From Oppiella nova (taxonomy: Eukaryota > Arthropoda > Arachnida > Sarcoptiformes > Oppiidae): a stretch of DNA of 31,298 nt. The notes under the pieces were generated by a model, which ran no database searches, had not been told where the DNA came from, and worked only from the letters and a program-made list of their open reading frames with translations. Of the stretch, positions 10,381-23,468 are shown piece by piece (the stretch's first letter is position 1; the number at the start of each line of letters is the position of its first letter). The translations under genes were made by a program, and so were the position numbers. Where the stretch lies: positions 1 through 31,298 of the forward strand of contig CAJPVJ010000231.1 in assembly GCA_905397405.1 (NCBI GenBank), in the 5' to 3' direction.

Positions 10381-11252
10381 AACATAGTTTTGAATTACAT
10401 TTTATATAAGTTATCATTAAATTTAATTGTAATTAAGTTTTCTTATATGTAGTCATAGACTGAAAATATTAATAAATTAAAGACTTTTGTGCAAAATATT
10501 CTGCAAAAACAAATTAAATTATTTATTCATACATTTATTCTTGAATTTATCAATACTTTCAAATAATTTATAAATAATTTAATTTGCAAAACAGCTTTCA
10601 CTACAAATATCATGACAAATGCTGTTATTGCACAACAAATTAACCCATTATTAGCTAACTAACGGTATAATCATACTGTATAGCAATGCATTCAATATAC
10701 CGGCATTATAGACAATTTAAATATTCTTGTAATAGTGATTATTATTAATTAAATCACAAACTAATTTCATTTAATAGTACAGTATATACTCAATAATATT
10801 AAGCCAATATATAAACAATTTATTTATAACTCTTGTCTCATGTGAACATAGTTTTGAATTACATTTTATATAAGTTATCATTAAATTTAATTGTAATTAA
10901 GTTTTCTTATATGTAGTCATAGACTGAAAATATTAATAAATTAAAGACTTTTGTGCAAAATATTCTGCAAAAAACAAATTAAATTATTTATTCATACATT
11001 TATTCTTGAATTTATCAATACTTTGCAAAACAGCTTTCACTACAAATTAACCCATTATTAGCTAACTAACGGTATAATCATACTGTATAGCAATGCATTC
11101 AATATACCGGCATTATAGACAATTAAAATATTCTTGTAATAGTGATTATTATTAATTAAATCACAAACTAATTTCATTTAATAGTACAGTATATACTCAA
11201 TAATATTAAGCCAATATATAAACAATTTATTTATAACTCTTGTCTCATGTGA
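10381..11252. repeat. Tandem duplication, 464-bp unit, second copy shortened
   Basis: Unit 1 (10381-10844) and unit 2 (10845-about 11252) both begin AACATAGTTTTGAATTACAT and end TAACTCTTGTCTCATGTG. Unit 2 lacks two internal blocks, one after ATCAATACTTT and one after CACTACAAAT; both breakpoints share short identical bases, as expected of slippage or microhomology deletion. Otherwise the copies are nearly identical. Confidence 0.9.
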
Positions 11253-11406
11253 TGTTCAGATAAAANAAATATTCTTGTAATAGTGATTATTATTAATTAA
11301 ATCACAAACTAATTTCATTTAATAGTACAGTATATACTCAATAATATTAAGCCAATATATAAACAATTTATTTATAACTCTTGTCTCATGTGATGTTCAG
11401 ATAAAA
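11126..11406. other. Single-N contig join with unmerged 140-bp overlap
   Basis: The base at 11266 is N. The 140 bp before it (11126-11265) are identical to the 140 bp after it (11267-11406). The simplest reading is that two contigs with overlapping ends were joined by one N, so one of the two blocks is probably artificial. Confidence 0.85.
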
Positions 11407-12413
11407 AACTAGACAACACTTGTGGTTAGAAAAGTGCATATCTATGATCAACAACTCAACTTATCTGACCACAAGTATGGCACACATTATATCTTAAGTA
11501 ATATGATTGTGTCAATGATTACAGATTACTGTCATATGAATGTTTTGTAAAGTACTGAAAATATGATGCAATTAAGTGCATTGTGTTTGCAATTTGCAAA
11601 GACGACAACCCTTTCCTCCCGGTGCTCTCTGCCAATGACTCAGTTACTGATAAAACACTTGCAAACTCTTCTATGAATCGCTCAAATAGTCTAATAGTTA
11701 TGCATTTCATTGGCATTTCACTCCAAATAGCATACAATTCAATGCCTATGACATGCATTCAATCATTTCACAAATATAACTCATTTTAAACATCTATTTT
11801 AAACTCAATTTAAAGTTTATTTATACTGTATTTATATAAAAGTTGTAAACTTTTAGTCAAATTATAAATCATTATACAAATGAATGCGAAAAGCATTTGA
11901 ATCTAAACTAGTGATCAATTGAATGAAAACCCAAAATCTACTCAAACATCACTAAACTCATGGAAAACTGAATACTCAATGAAATCTCATTAAATGCAAC
12001 ATAAAGTCATTGAACAGAAAAATTAAAGTTTTCGCGAGAAATATGACAAATAGTCATCAAATTGATATGAAAAGCATAATTAGACAGCAAATGCCCACTA
12101 ATTACTTGATAGTCTGTCCCATTGAGTAGTACCCCTACAAAGTTCATTAAATGCCAAACTAATGGTATGTTCGTTAACCCCATTAAGACATTGAATCAAA
12201 TCTAAACTAATTATGAAAACAAATACATTAGCAAAACGTATGATACAAATGAACGCTATTTTAAGGTCTCAAATGCATTGACATTGAAATGCATTGCAAT
12301 CGCAATACCTTTACTGCAGTCATACAGTCATAGGACTAATGCTATTGCGATAGACATAGCCTTTCATATGATTCGCTACAACACAGTCAACAACAGCAGT
12401 GTATGACATCACA

Positions 12414-12428
12414 CACGTGTCCACCAAT
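12414..12428 (+). promoter_or_regulatory. E-box and CCAAT box of polyubiquitin promoter
   Basis: CACGTG at 12414-12419 is followed by CCAAT at 12424-12428, about 60 bp upstream of the TATA box. Position and spacing suit proximal promoter elements. Consensus match only. Confidence 0.45.
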
Positions 12429-12483
12429 AGGAGTGCGACACCAACACAGACACTGCCATTGACTGCGCTATGGCTCACAACCC

Positions 12484-12491
12484 TATAAATA
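12484..12491 (+). promoter_or_regulatory. TATA box of polyubiquitin gene
   Basis: TATAAATA, in the context CCCTATAAATAGG, lies about 130 bp upstream of a clear 5'UTR donor. Transcription should begin about 30 bp downstream, near 12514-12530. A strong TATA box suits a highly expressed, stress-responsive polyubiquitin gene. Confidence 0.8.
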
Positions 12492-12616
12492 GGAGTGAAG
12501 TCTCTGTGAGAGAGTTATTGTGAGTTCAGACTCGACACCAAACACAACATAACTTTTGTTGCAATCGTTTCATACGTTTTAATTCATTTCCAATCAATCA
12601 ATTCAATTGACTTAAG

Positions 12617-14191
<1,575 letters not shown>

Positions 14192-14841
14192 ACGGATGGA
14201 CACTCTTCTCGAGTCATTTGTCGTAATTATCGGCAAAAATTTAAACGTTTTTCCAAAGTCTTAATCTTTGTATTAGTTTTCAATTTTGTATTTCAATATT
14301 CAATGTTTGATTCAAATGTAAAGCAAATTTGTTTTTTCGTTTAATTAAAATTAGATTTAAAGCATTAATAATGTGTTTAATTGAATGAAATACACGATTA
14401 TATTAAACAAATTGATGGCAGGTTTGTGAACACAATTAACATTCAGTTTTAAAGCCATTTAAATACAATATAAAAAAAAGTTATATAAAAATAAACTCCG
14501 ATTCGCGATGTGATGGCAGTTGTCGTTCAAAGTCTAGAATATATATTAATTTAGTGTATAATAAGTAAAATACAATTGATTTTAAAATAAACATTTCTCA
14601 AATCACTTCTAAATCCATAAATTGTTTCGCTTTTTAAGACAAACAAAAGTTATGCAAACATTTGTGTTCCGCTTAAGAATACATTCAAATATAGATTTTG
14701 TATTTTCGTGTCATTTAAATACCAGTAAAACGTTTGGCACAAAAAATAGAGAGAAAACTAATCCAAATATTTTCATACAAAACGATTTCAATTATAATTA
14801 TAATAGTCTTATATTATAGTAACAAATGGTTTGACGAATAA
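14192..14841. other. Convergent 3' intergenic region
   Basis: 650 bp between the polyubiquitin stop and the stop of OATP gene A, which faces it. Both transcripts end here. The sequence is AT-rich with several AATAAA-like hexamers on the plus strand and no coding signal. Confidence 0.6.
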
Positions 14842-17218
14842 TCAAAGTATTGTCTCCGAGTTGTCGCCACCGATCGGCTCCTCGTTGGCGTTGTTGTCGT
14901 TCTTCGACTGATTACTAGTGACCACTGGTTTGATGTCGTCGTTGAACTGGATTTCCGGCGCCTTATACCAGACGACGGCGTCGACCAGGAATGCGGCGAA
15001 CATTATGATAGCCGTCACGCCGTGAAACACGTGCCGAAACTTAACCGGATCGTAGATACGACAGGCGCCACGTTTGCCACAATCGCCCTCCCAGAACAGA
15101 CACGCACTGTCCACCACTGCGCCGTAGATGATTGGACAGGGAACGTTACCTACCGGTGCCATACCGGCGCTCATCATTAGTCAACTATTGCTTGCACTCA
15201 ATGTGTCCGCACTTACCGAAGAGGCCGATGGCGAATGAGATGAGACCCAAAGCCATAGCCTTGTCCTGAGGATCGACACATCTGCAGGGGAATGGTATGT
15301 CAAGTATTAGTAATGGATTCTTAATTCTCACGGAATATTCTGTAACAATAGCTGTTGACAATACCTGAGCGTGAGTAACATGGATCCCACCTCTGATGTC
15401 GAGTGAATTAAGACAAAGAATGAGAAGATAATGATATACCACTTAAGGTTATTGCACTCTAGAGGACACGACCCGTTCCTGGCCGTCACGTGCGGCTCAA
15501 GACATTTACACTTGGAATATATGAACTGAATTCACGTGACATAAGGGTTAGAGTTAGACATCAGTGACAATGAATTTCTCAACAAAACAGTACTTCATTA
15601 TTGGATGAGTTAACTGAAGTACATCCGGCCAGACATGGGGACAGGTATGTGATGCCAGTGCTCGTACAGATGGGCGCGTACTCGCCGTTAGGACACGAAC
15701 ACCGTTCCGAACAACTGGAAAGGGATGTGTTCTCGTAGTTCTCACTGCAAACCAGAAGCAAACAAATGGTGAGATAATGATCAACAAGTGATGAACGCAT
15801 TCATTGATTGAAAACCTGTCGACATTGAGACCGACGAAGTTGTTGAGAGGGCAGCCGAGGAACATAAGGATCACCATTCCTATGGCGTACAACAGAGCTG
15901 CCAGTGCTATCCAACGGGCGACGAACCGGGCGTTTGGCTTATACTTCCTCATGAAGGAACCGCTCGCGAAGATACCGATTCCCATCACAAAAATGCCGGC
16001 CATTCCTGATATCATATTGGCTTTGGTGGCCGTCAACTGGAACTGACTCTCGAGATATTTCGGTAAAAAGGTATACAACCCGGCGATCGGCAAAATGTGC
16101 AGAACGCTGGACGCCGTCCGACACAGCAGTATGTCGTTCCTCAGCAGCCGTTTCATAGCTGTTGGGAAGTCTTTGAGAGACGGCTTTCCGCTCTTTTTGC
16201 TGTTCTTCAGGATTAGCGCTATTTCTGTGTCAATGGTTTCCGACAACTGCTTATCGATCGTAATATTTGTCGAATGGTTTGATTGTCCGGAAGTGTTGTG
16301 CTGTTGTTTAAACATCCCGTTTGTGGCCATCAGTAGCTTCTGCTGCTCTAACAGACTGTTCTGCTGCTGGATATGACAGTAAGAGCTGGGGTCGGGTTGA
16401 GGTAGCCGTCGGGGGAACACCATCATCGGGAATGAGGTGAGTGCCAGCGATATGCCCACTATGAACACCCCTAACCACCTGTTTGTGTATAGATATACAT
16501 AAATTAGTTGCTAATTAGTGTACAAATGGGGGTCAGGGGTGCAGACCAGGCGCCTATCCATTGCGGATCGTTTGGTGTCAGACTTGAAGTGCCTATTATT
16601 GCAGAAACGGATGAACAGATGCAACAAATGAGATACAAATCACAAGATTTTTGTTCGTGTAAATATTTATGTCATATATTTTTATCATTCAAAATGAAAA
16701 ATGTTTTTATAATTCATTGATTATATTAATCGCATTCATGTCTCTCATTACAAGTAAACCAATTTTTCTAATCCTTTTCTCCTCTCATATATCGACTTAA
16801 AAAATGCTTTTAATTTGCGTTTCGAGTCAATTATATATAAATATAAACTTATGAACCAAAAGAGCTTAAGAGTTAAGAGTCTATACATGTGTTTCATTAT
16901 ATAAGTAGCGAATCGAGAGAATCAGTCCACTTGTGAATCACCTAAAAGTGGAACAGTTAGTGACTAAAGAGGTTATACATGACAGCGAATGGCGAATCAC
17001 CAAATGCTGTGTATAGTGAGTATCTGTGATCTCATATTAATGGTAAAAGTGTTGGAGTGGTTGATAGGCACCAGAAACGAGGTCTAGAAAACTCTTTTCT
17101 CACTCACTCTGACTCTGACTACTGTTGCCAATCGACTAACTGTTCGCTAATCAGCTGTCGAGTCGAGTCACTCGATTGCTAACTGCTCTCAAACTCCATA
17201 CCGTATATCCAACACAAC

Positions 17219-17258
<40 letters not shown>

Positions 17259-19085
17259 CGAATGGGAATTCCACGAAAACACTGGTGCAAAGAGATCCTA
17301 ATAAGAAACCACAAACGGGGCCAAAAATTCTCACTCCAATAGTGATACCTATGGATAGTGTGAATCAAAATTCAAATATTAGATAAGTTTTTTATATATC
17401 GGTTTATAATATAAACATCCAATTAATTTGCACTAAACCTGTACTTTGAAAAAAACATTTTCAATTTATTTGTAAATGAATTTTGTATCTCTTATAAAGA
17501 ATTCATTACACAATATCTAGTCTACTGTACTCTCTTATAATCTGTTGCATTGGTATTGATTGTTGTATTGATGAGAATAACAAAAGTGAGAAATAAAGCA
17601 AAGAATACTGTATAGTGTATTACCTTACAGTGTATACCGTACAGTATCGTATTTATTAATGAACCTCAAAAGCATAATAATATATCAAATGTTTGTCTAT
17701 AACGGTATTATACTTATTGATTTGTTCAAAATACATGCATTCATTAAACGGCATTAAACTGAAACTGTTGACTACACTTTTTGTTAATAAATTTCTATTT
17801 TTAAACTCAAACACAGAGTAAACACAAGCATTTAATTAAATACGAAAAATCTTTTCAAACCAAATGACCGCAAGTCTAGTCATAAATAGAGATTAAAGCG
17901 GTTTCAATGCCTTTGCTTTTCATTTGGCATTAAAACCAAAAATAGATTCAATTTATAAAAGGATTGTTTGAATGAATGAATACCGAAATAAAGCGGAGAT
18001 TCCTTGGGGGCGACGTTATCGTCGATGTAAGGGATGCCCAGAGTGTTGACAGCCGTCGCTCCGATCCCTATCAACAGTAGACTCACGAAGAATATACTCA
18101 ATACAGTGTTCGTAATCCTCGACTTGTTATTAATGGTCTCTTTGTGATCACATTTGGACACACTTTGCGATGAATTCACACCAATTGAGTGGATATTCTT
18201 TGCGCCAAAGAATTGAGATTCCGGTGAAGAGGAGGTGCCGTTTGGCGCCAACAGCGACGAGACGCCGGACGACAGCCACTCGTGGGAGGTGTGGGCCGTC
18301 GGCGTCGACGTGAAGCACAGTTTAGTGTTATATTCGCGCAGTTTTGCACTGTTTAGCGATTCCGGCGAATCGATTGCACTGCTAGTGAACGGCGTTAGCG
18401 TAGTGCCGGCGCCCACATCACTGCCGAACAGGTAGTGCGGAGTCGAGCACAGGATGGACGCGAAGGCGAAGATCAACATTCCGCAGGCGATCCATTTGGG
18501 TCGGTGCCCGTGACCCCCGTAGTACGTGAGCAACAGAGCGCCGCCTATCTGGCCGATCTCCGTGGCCGACATAATCATTCCGGTGGTCTTACTCTGGATT
18601 TGGTACAGTTTCTCGATGGTTGTCAACACACTCACGAAGTATGTGTAATACATGCCCTGCAAGACACTCGTCAAGCAAAATATGGCCAAAAATGTCTGTT
18701 TGTTCGCAAACTTCTGCAACCATTTCGGACGTATTGAACACAAACCACACGAATATTCTCTCGCGTCGTTGACGGCCACCAGCGGCAGGAACGGTGTGTT
18801 CGCGCCGTTGTTATTGCCGTTCAGTGGGGGCTCACTATCACCGCCGACGGCCAGCGCGCCGTTGAGCGCCGCCGTCTCCGGCGAGTCCTGACCCGCGCCC
18901 GTCATGTCTGCACCGATGGTGCGATCGGTGCCGTCGACATCAGCGGTCGATACGCCACTGATTATCACATTTCCATTTGCGTTCATATCGTTATCAACAG
19001 CTGTTCCGCGATTCTTGCCGTTCGTGTTGGCGGTGGTGGCCGTCGATAGGGTGGCGGACAGGGAGGCCATGGGTTTGCTTGTCAT
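14842..19085 (-). CDS. OATP/SLCO organic-anion transporter, gene A
   Basis: Exons, complement: 17984-19085, 17259-17348, 16547-16592, 15816-16478, 15594-15744, 15365-15525, 15217-15281, 14842-15149. All phases agree, giving 861 aa. OATPs are 12-helix plasma-membrane carriers of bulky organic anions (steroid conjugates, prostaglandins, drugs). Evidence: TM1-2 region SVLQGMYYTYFVSVLTTIEK; loop IPYIDDNVAPKESPLYFG; the family signature DPQWIGAWW at residues 406-414; a TM7-8 region with FLPKYLESQFQL; a Kazal-like extracellular domain from about residue 645 (CSCPNGEYAPIC, YLSPCLAGC, CKCLEPH); and the late block NVPCPIIYGAVVDSACLFW. The N-terminal tail of about 125 residues is unusually long and Asn/Thr/Gly/Ala-rich. 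I start at MTSKPMAS (19085); MASLSAT 15 bases further in is possible. The C-terminus ETIL fits a class I PDZ ligand. Confidence 0.93.
16593..17258 (-). other. Intron of OATP gene A with microsatellite at its donor
   Basis: A 666-bp intron, long for this window. On the transcript strand the donor reads G|GTAAGAGAGAGA..., so the 5' splice site runs straight into a (GA)n tract (17223-17255 on the plus strand as CT). The rest is AT-rich with no other feature. The acceptor is TGCAATAATAG, a weak one, supported by the protein match on both sides. Confidence 0.75.
17223..17255. repeat. (CT)n microsatellite abutting a splice donor
   Basis: About sixteen CT units, with the last overlapping the GTAAGA donor of the OATP gene A intron on the opposite strand. 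Confidence 0.95.
17349..17983 (-). other. Intron of OATP gene A
   Basis: A 635-bp phase-1 intron between ...PLYFG and ITIGVRIFGP, with donor G|GTATTC and acceptor ATCCATAG. AT-rich; no nested gene seen. Confidence 0.8.
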
Positions 19086-19299
19086 CGGTGTGTTGTCGCT
19101 CTTGTAATACACTTTTTAGCTGTCATTTAGTAATAAGAATCACAAAAATCTTGTTATTAGAGAGAGTTTGTGAGCGTTTTTTTCGGACTAAAAACAACTA
19201 ACAGTTGAGTTGTTTAACAAGTTTTCGTGAAAATCGAAATAACATAACGAGTGAAGCGATGATCCGTTTTTGAGACTTTTAAACGCAAACCATTACTCC

Positions 19300-19316
19300 C
19301 AGTGACGGATCCAGGG
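19300..19316. mobile_element. Possible terminal end of a hAT-like DNA element
   Basis: CAGTGACGGATCCAGGG resembles the terminal inverted repeat start of many hAT-family DNA transposons. I do not find the opposite terminus in the window, nor any transposase, so at most a fragment is present. Recalled from family consensus, not tested. Confidence 0.3.
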
Positions 19317-19341
19317 ATTCATGCGCACCACCAGCTCTGTG

Positions 19342-19597
19342 TGCCTTTCCTATCACTACGACTGTCCACAAAACACACAACACATCCACTGCCAGGGGAT
19401 GAGGAGCTCTGCTTTGGAGGCTATAGATTGTGGCGGAGAGAGAGGTATACAACGAATAGAGTGAATACATGCCTTTCCTATCACTACGACTGTCCACAAA
19501 ACACACAACACATCCACTGCCAGGGGATGAGGAGCTCTGCTTTGGAGGCTATAGATTGTGGCGGAGAGAGAGGTATACAACGAATAGAGTGAATACA
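19342..19597. repeat. Perfect 128-bp tandem duplication
   Basis: Copies 19342-19469 and 19470-19597 appear identical, each beginning TGCCTTTCCTATCACTACGA and ending AGAGTGAATACA. GC content is higher than the surroundings. The duplication directly follows the hAT-like end at 19300, so the unit may be part of that element. Its length is not a multiple of 3, which produces long chance open frames on both strands. Confidence 0.95.
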
Positions 19598-20205
19598 TGT
19601 ATACATTGAATGCATGTATAATAAGCTATGGATTGGGATTTGCGGAGAGAATTGAATGAGAAATAGCTGTCAATGAGTTGAGAGAAGTTGAGACACTTTT
19701 GGGGGAATATTTGCCCAAAAACAGGTCATTTCACAGGAATATCTCTATGAATACCCAGTGAAATATGGCCTAAAAATGATTATCTATGAAAAAAGTGGCG
19801 ATAAAATTAATCAGTGAATCATTTTTTAAACAAATATTCCGAATAATGCTCTAAATTATAGCGTTTTTAATTGAAATCACTGTTTGTTTTATCGATTAAT
19901 TTACAGCGAAAATAGTGATTATAAATTATAAAACATTTTATATATAAAGTATAACTTATTTACACTTTTAAATGGGATTTATTTGGACGACAGTATATTT
20001 GATGCCATAGTTAGCGTATATATTCATACGATTTATTTTTGAACACATAATATAATAGTCTAAAGCAAACAAAAGCTAACTGTTCAGTGAGTAGAGTATA
20101 CGGTTCGCAAACTTGCTCTCAAACATCAGGGTCACCGCAAACACCCACAAGCGTTACGTGATTTGTGAGTATTTGGTTTAGAGGCCAAAGAATCAAAAGA
20201 AAATA

Positions 20206-20214
20206 TTCTCTCTC

Positions 20215-20245
<31 letters not shown>

Positions 20246-20249
20246 CCCC
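20206..20249. repeat. (CT)n microsatellite
   Basis: Interrupted CT tract of about 44 bp in AT-rich intergenic DNA. Confidence 0.95.
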
Positions 20250-21142
20250 TCGAAAGCAAAGTTTTAGTGACGGAATCGAAATGAAGGTCACAATCAATAG
20301 AAACATCGATTCATTATATAATATAATATTTTGAGAAAAAAAATACAAATTTTCTAATCTTATAAATATAGTTAAGTAATGCATAAATCATATTAAATAC
20401 AGTGTGTATATATTGAGATTAAATGGCAAATAACTTCATATATTTGATCGAAAGAATGTTTTTCTTATTTGGTTTCATATCAAGTGAAAGACACGAAGAC
20501 ATTGAGAATATAAATCATATATAAATCATGTGTTCATTAACTCTGCGTTAAATAATAGTTGTGATGACTATTCACTATTTATATATAGTATTCATGCTTT
20601 TTATCTCTTATTTGAATTTCACATTAGATTTTATTTATACAATGTATATAAAAATGAGTCTAAACTTACGAAATATTCATTTTAATCATCACCAGACTCT
20701 TCACACTTATCTTATATAACAAAATACTTATTAGCTTTTGATTAAGTATTTCTCGCATTGATATCTTATTTACACATTTGTTTTGAGACATCAATTTATG
20801 TAAATAAGTGTTTGCTTTGTATTCAAATCAATTTTAATAGAAAAACAATTTCTTTTAGAAGTTAGAAAGTGTTTCCAAAAAACTTTAGTTACTTTTAGTG
20901 CATGTTGTAGTCGTATAGTACATGTCGGACTTACTTTGCACTTAAGAGGGAAAGGGAGGGAATGGAGACAACATTTTTTGTCACAATTCCGAGAATTATT
21001 GAGAATTATTTAATGAAATGTTTTCTTCAAAAAAGAGAGAGATTTTAGTTGGCATTCAATGCGATTAAATAAAGTTTGTATACAATTATGTGTTTTATAT
21101 TAGTTTGCAGTGAAGGACATGACTTATGCAGACAAGTAGAAC

Positions 21143-21212
21143 GAGAGAGAGAGAGAGAGAGAGGGAGGGAGAGAGAGAGAGAGGGAGAGAGAGAGAGGGA
21201 GAGAGAGAGAGA
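21143..21212. repeat. (GA)n microsatellite
   Basis: About 70 bp of GA units with regular GAGGGA interruptions. Confidence 0.95.
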
Positions 21213-22144
21213 TGTGGATTAGAGTAGTTGTGGTTGTGGTGTGTGTGACATCACTGATCAACTAATCGGACAAGTTTTCTAACACTGAAAAAATATAATA
21301 CTTTTTTCTCTCTTATCGAAATTGGATATAATATTTGGATTAACAGTAAAGTAAAGCAAAGTATACCTAAATATAGCATTCATTTGCTATAATAAAGTGA
21401 GAAAAGCGTATAATTCGTAAGACTTATTGAATGAAGTGTTGTCTTCAGCATTGGCTCAATCGGTGTGAAAGTCGGTCACAAAACGGCACATAAACTGTAA
21501 ACTGATTTACGATTATATTTGTATGAATTCGTAGAAGAAATTCATTTTTAGCTTTCGTTTGCATCGAGAAAATTGCTTTTGAATTCTCAATACATATATT
21601 GAAATACAGTACAACTATTTGATAGATAGGACTCAACCATAAGTTATAATTATATGATTGAAGCACTGATAACACAATTGATTCAAACTTTGTTGAACAC
21701 TATTTATTATACAGTATATTAGGTATTGCCTCAGAATATACTGTATATTGTTATGGCTTTGGAAATAGATTTGAAAACTTTTTATACAAATACCCAACAA
21801 AACAATTTTGTCTATAGTTTATGACAAACTTTGTGTAATGCGGTTATTAAGCAATTAAGTGTTTCGCACACAAAATGCCCACATATTAGGAAAGCACACA
21901 ATATCTCTCAGTCGGCCAATAGTGTACACTTGAGTACAGTATAGACAGGCAGTCGGATAGCATGGAGTGGTTGGCGATGGCGAGCGACCAAAAGCAACAC
22001 CAAATCCAGTCTACTATTGATAATCTCAAACAAAAATATACATAAAATGTTTGTGTCGTGAATAGCGTATAATATATGTGTAGTGAATGTACGCAAGTCT
22101 GCAAACTCTCTAATATTTCTGACTGACTTTGCGAGAGCAGACAT

Positions 22145-22192
22145 TCTCTCTCTCTCTCTCTCTCTCTTTTTCTCTCTCCCTCTCTCTCTCTC
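22145..22192. repeat. (CT)n microsatellite
   Basis: CT tract of about 48 bp, interrupted by TTTT and CCC. Confidence 0.95.
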
Positions 22193-22479
22193 CTCGGAGA
22201 AAAAAAGACTCATTTCTCGAGTCAATAGAACTCAACACCACTTATGGCTTACGGCTCTATTCTGTATATAAGTTAAGGAGAGTTTAGTCCATCCATTTAA
22301 AGCACAGGTATTGTAGGTATAGGCGCTCTCACTCCACTCACTTGTGGCGCTTATTAATCGTTTGAACCGAAAATATTTTAAGTTTAATGTCTTGTTTGCA
22401 CGAATCGATTGCTGCACAGAATGAGAGAGAGAATGGACGAGAAATTAGGAAAAAATCAGTTTCATTCTCTCCTCCCTGT

Positions 22480-22480
<1 letters not shown>

Positions 22481-22521
<41 letters not shown>
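22481..22521. repeat. (CT)n microsatellite
   Basis: About twenty uninterrupted CT units. Confidence 0.95.
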
Positions 22522-22523
<2 letters not shown>

Positions 22524-23468
22524 ACTTTCATGTTCTCATTCAAAAGCATTTATAAATTCAAATCGGAGTTCAATTCTCATCATTTTATTCATGAATTATT
22601 TTCTTGTTTTTATTTTCCAAAAACAATTTTTCTAAAACTTTTGATTTATTATTCAAAATAAAAATAATAAGACTTTTGTCGGAGAAGTGAATGGAAGTAC
22701 TCTTTAACATATAATACTCGTTAAAATTCATACAAATTGTAATATCGAGTAAACGTTTTAATCGTTTTCTTGTCTTTCATTTGTATTATTATTATTTTCT
22801 CAGTGTTTATAATAATGTTTATCTCGATTTGACAACAAATATTACATGAATTCACAGAACTTTCTATTAAAATAACATTTAATTCTATCCATAAAATCGA
22901 GATATTTGTGACAATTTACTCTAGAATTACGAAAACAATTTCAAAAGAGTTTCGTTACATATGTTTCTATATTATAATGGTATTTGAGTTTTTGTGTCTG
23001 AAAGCAATATAATTAATGTTAAAGTGATTTTTTGATAAATTTATTTTAATTTTGATGTAGAGTAAAAGTGGTTAAATGTGTGTCCAAATCAAAACACAAC
23101 TAATAAAGTCATGCGATTTGTCGTCAAAATTAAAACTCATTCAAAGCATATCTCTGGCGAAGACTTGTTCAAGTGTTTGCACTATTTGTTTGTGGTTTTA
23201 CTATAATGTAATTGATTTTTGTCGGAAAATTCAAATTGCGATACAATTTGAACGCCTCTTTCATAGTTTGTTATCACAGTATATAAAATCAAATAATAAT
23301 TACAATTCATTTCCTATCGTTCGGTAGTTTTATAATACAATAAAATCTCTTGAAATAAAGGTCGCTTTTTTCAGTGCTCTTTTCAATGTGTGATTTGATA
23401 ATCAGTTTTATGTTTAAAAATTAAAATTCTTTCTAAATGTGTCCCAAAAATAAACAATTAGTTGTTCT

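Larger units (their letters stand above)
10118..12480. other. Cadherin 3' region and polyubiquitin upstream region
   Basis: AT-rich, with no convincing coding sequence. The first part must contain the cadherin 3'UTR. The centre is the tandem duplication 10381-11252 and a single-N contig join at 11266. A slightly GC-richer patch at about 11600-11690 shows open frames on both strands but resembles nothing I know. The last 300 bp form the polyubiquitin promoter. Confidence 0.6.
19086..23468. other. Intergenic region between the two OATP genes
   Basis: 4.4 kb with no recognisable gene on either strand. It must hold the promoter and 5'UTR of gene A (near 19.1-19.3 kb) and the 3' end of gene B (near 23.4 kb). 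Otherwise it holds a 128-bp tandem duplication, a hAT-like terminus and four long pyrimidine/purine microsatellites in AT-rich DNA. Confidence 0.65.

Noticed and set aside
10381-11406. CRISPR-like or satellite array
   Set aside because: Only two long units plus an assembly overlap; no short regular repeats with unique spacers.
19302-19598. Overlapping open frames of 75-96 codons on both strands
   Set aside because: Produced by the perfect 128-bp duplication, with the same peptide words repeated; no family resemblance.
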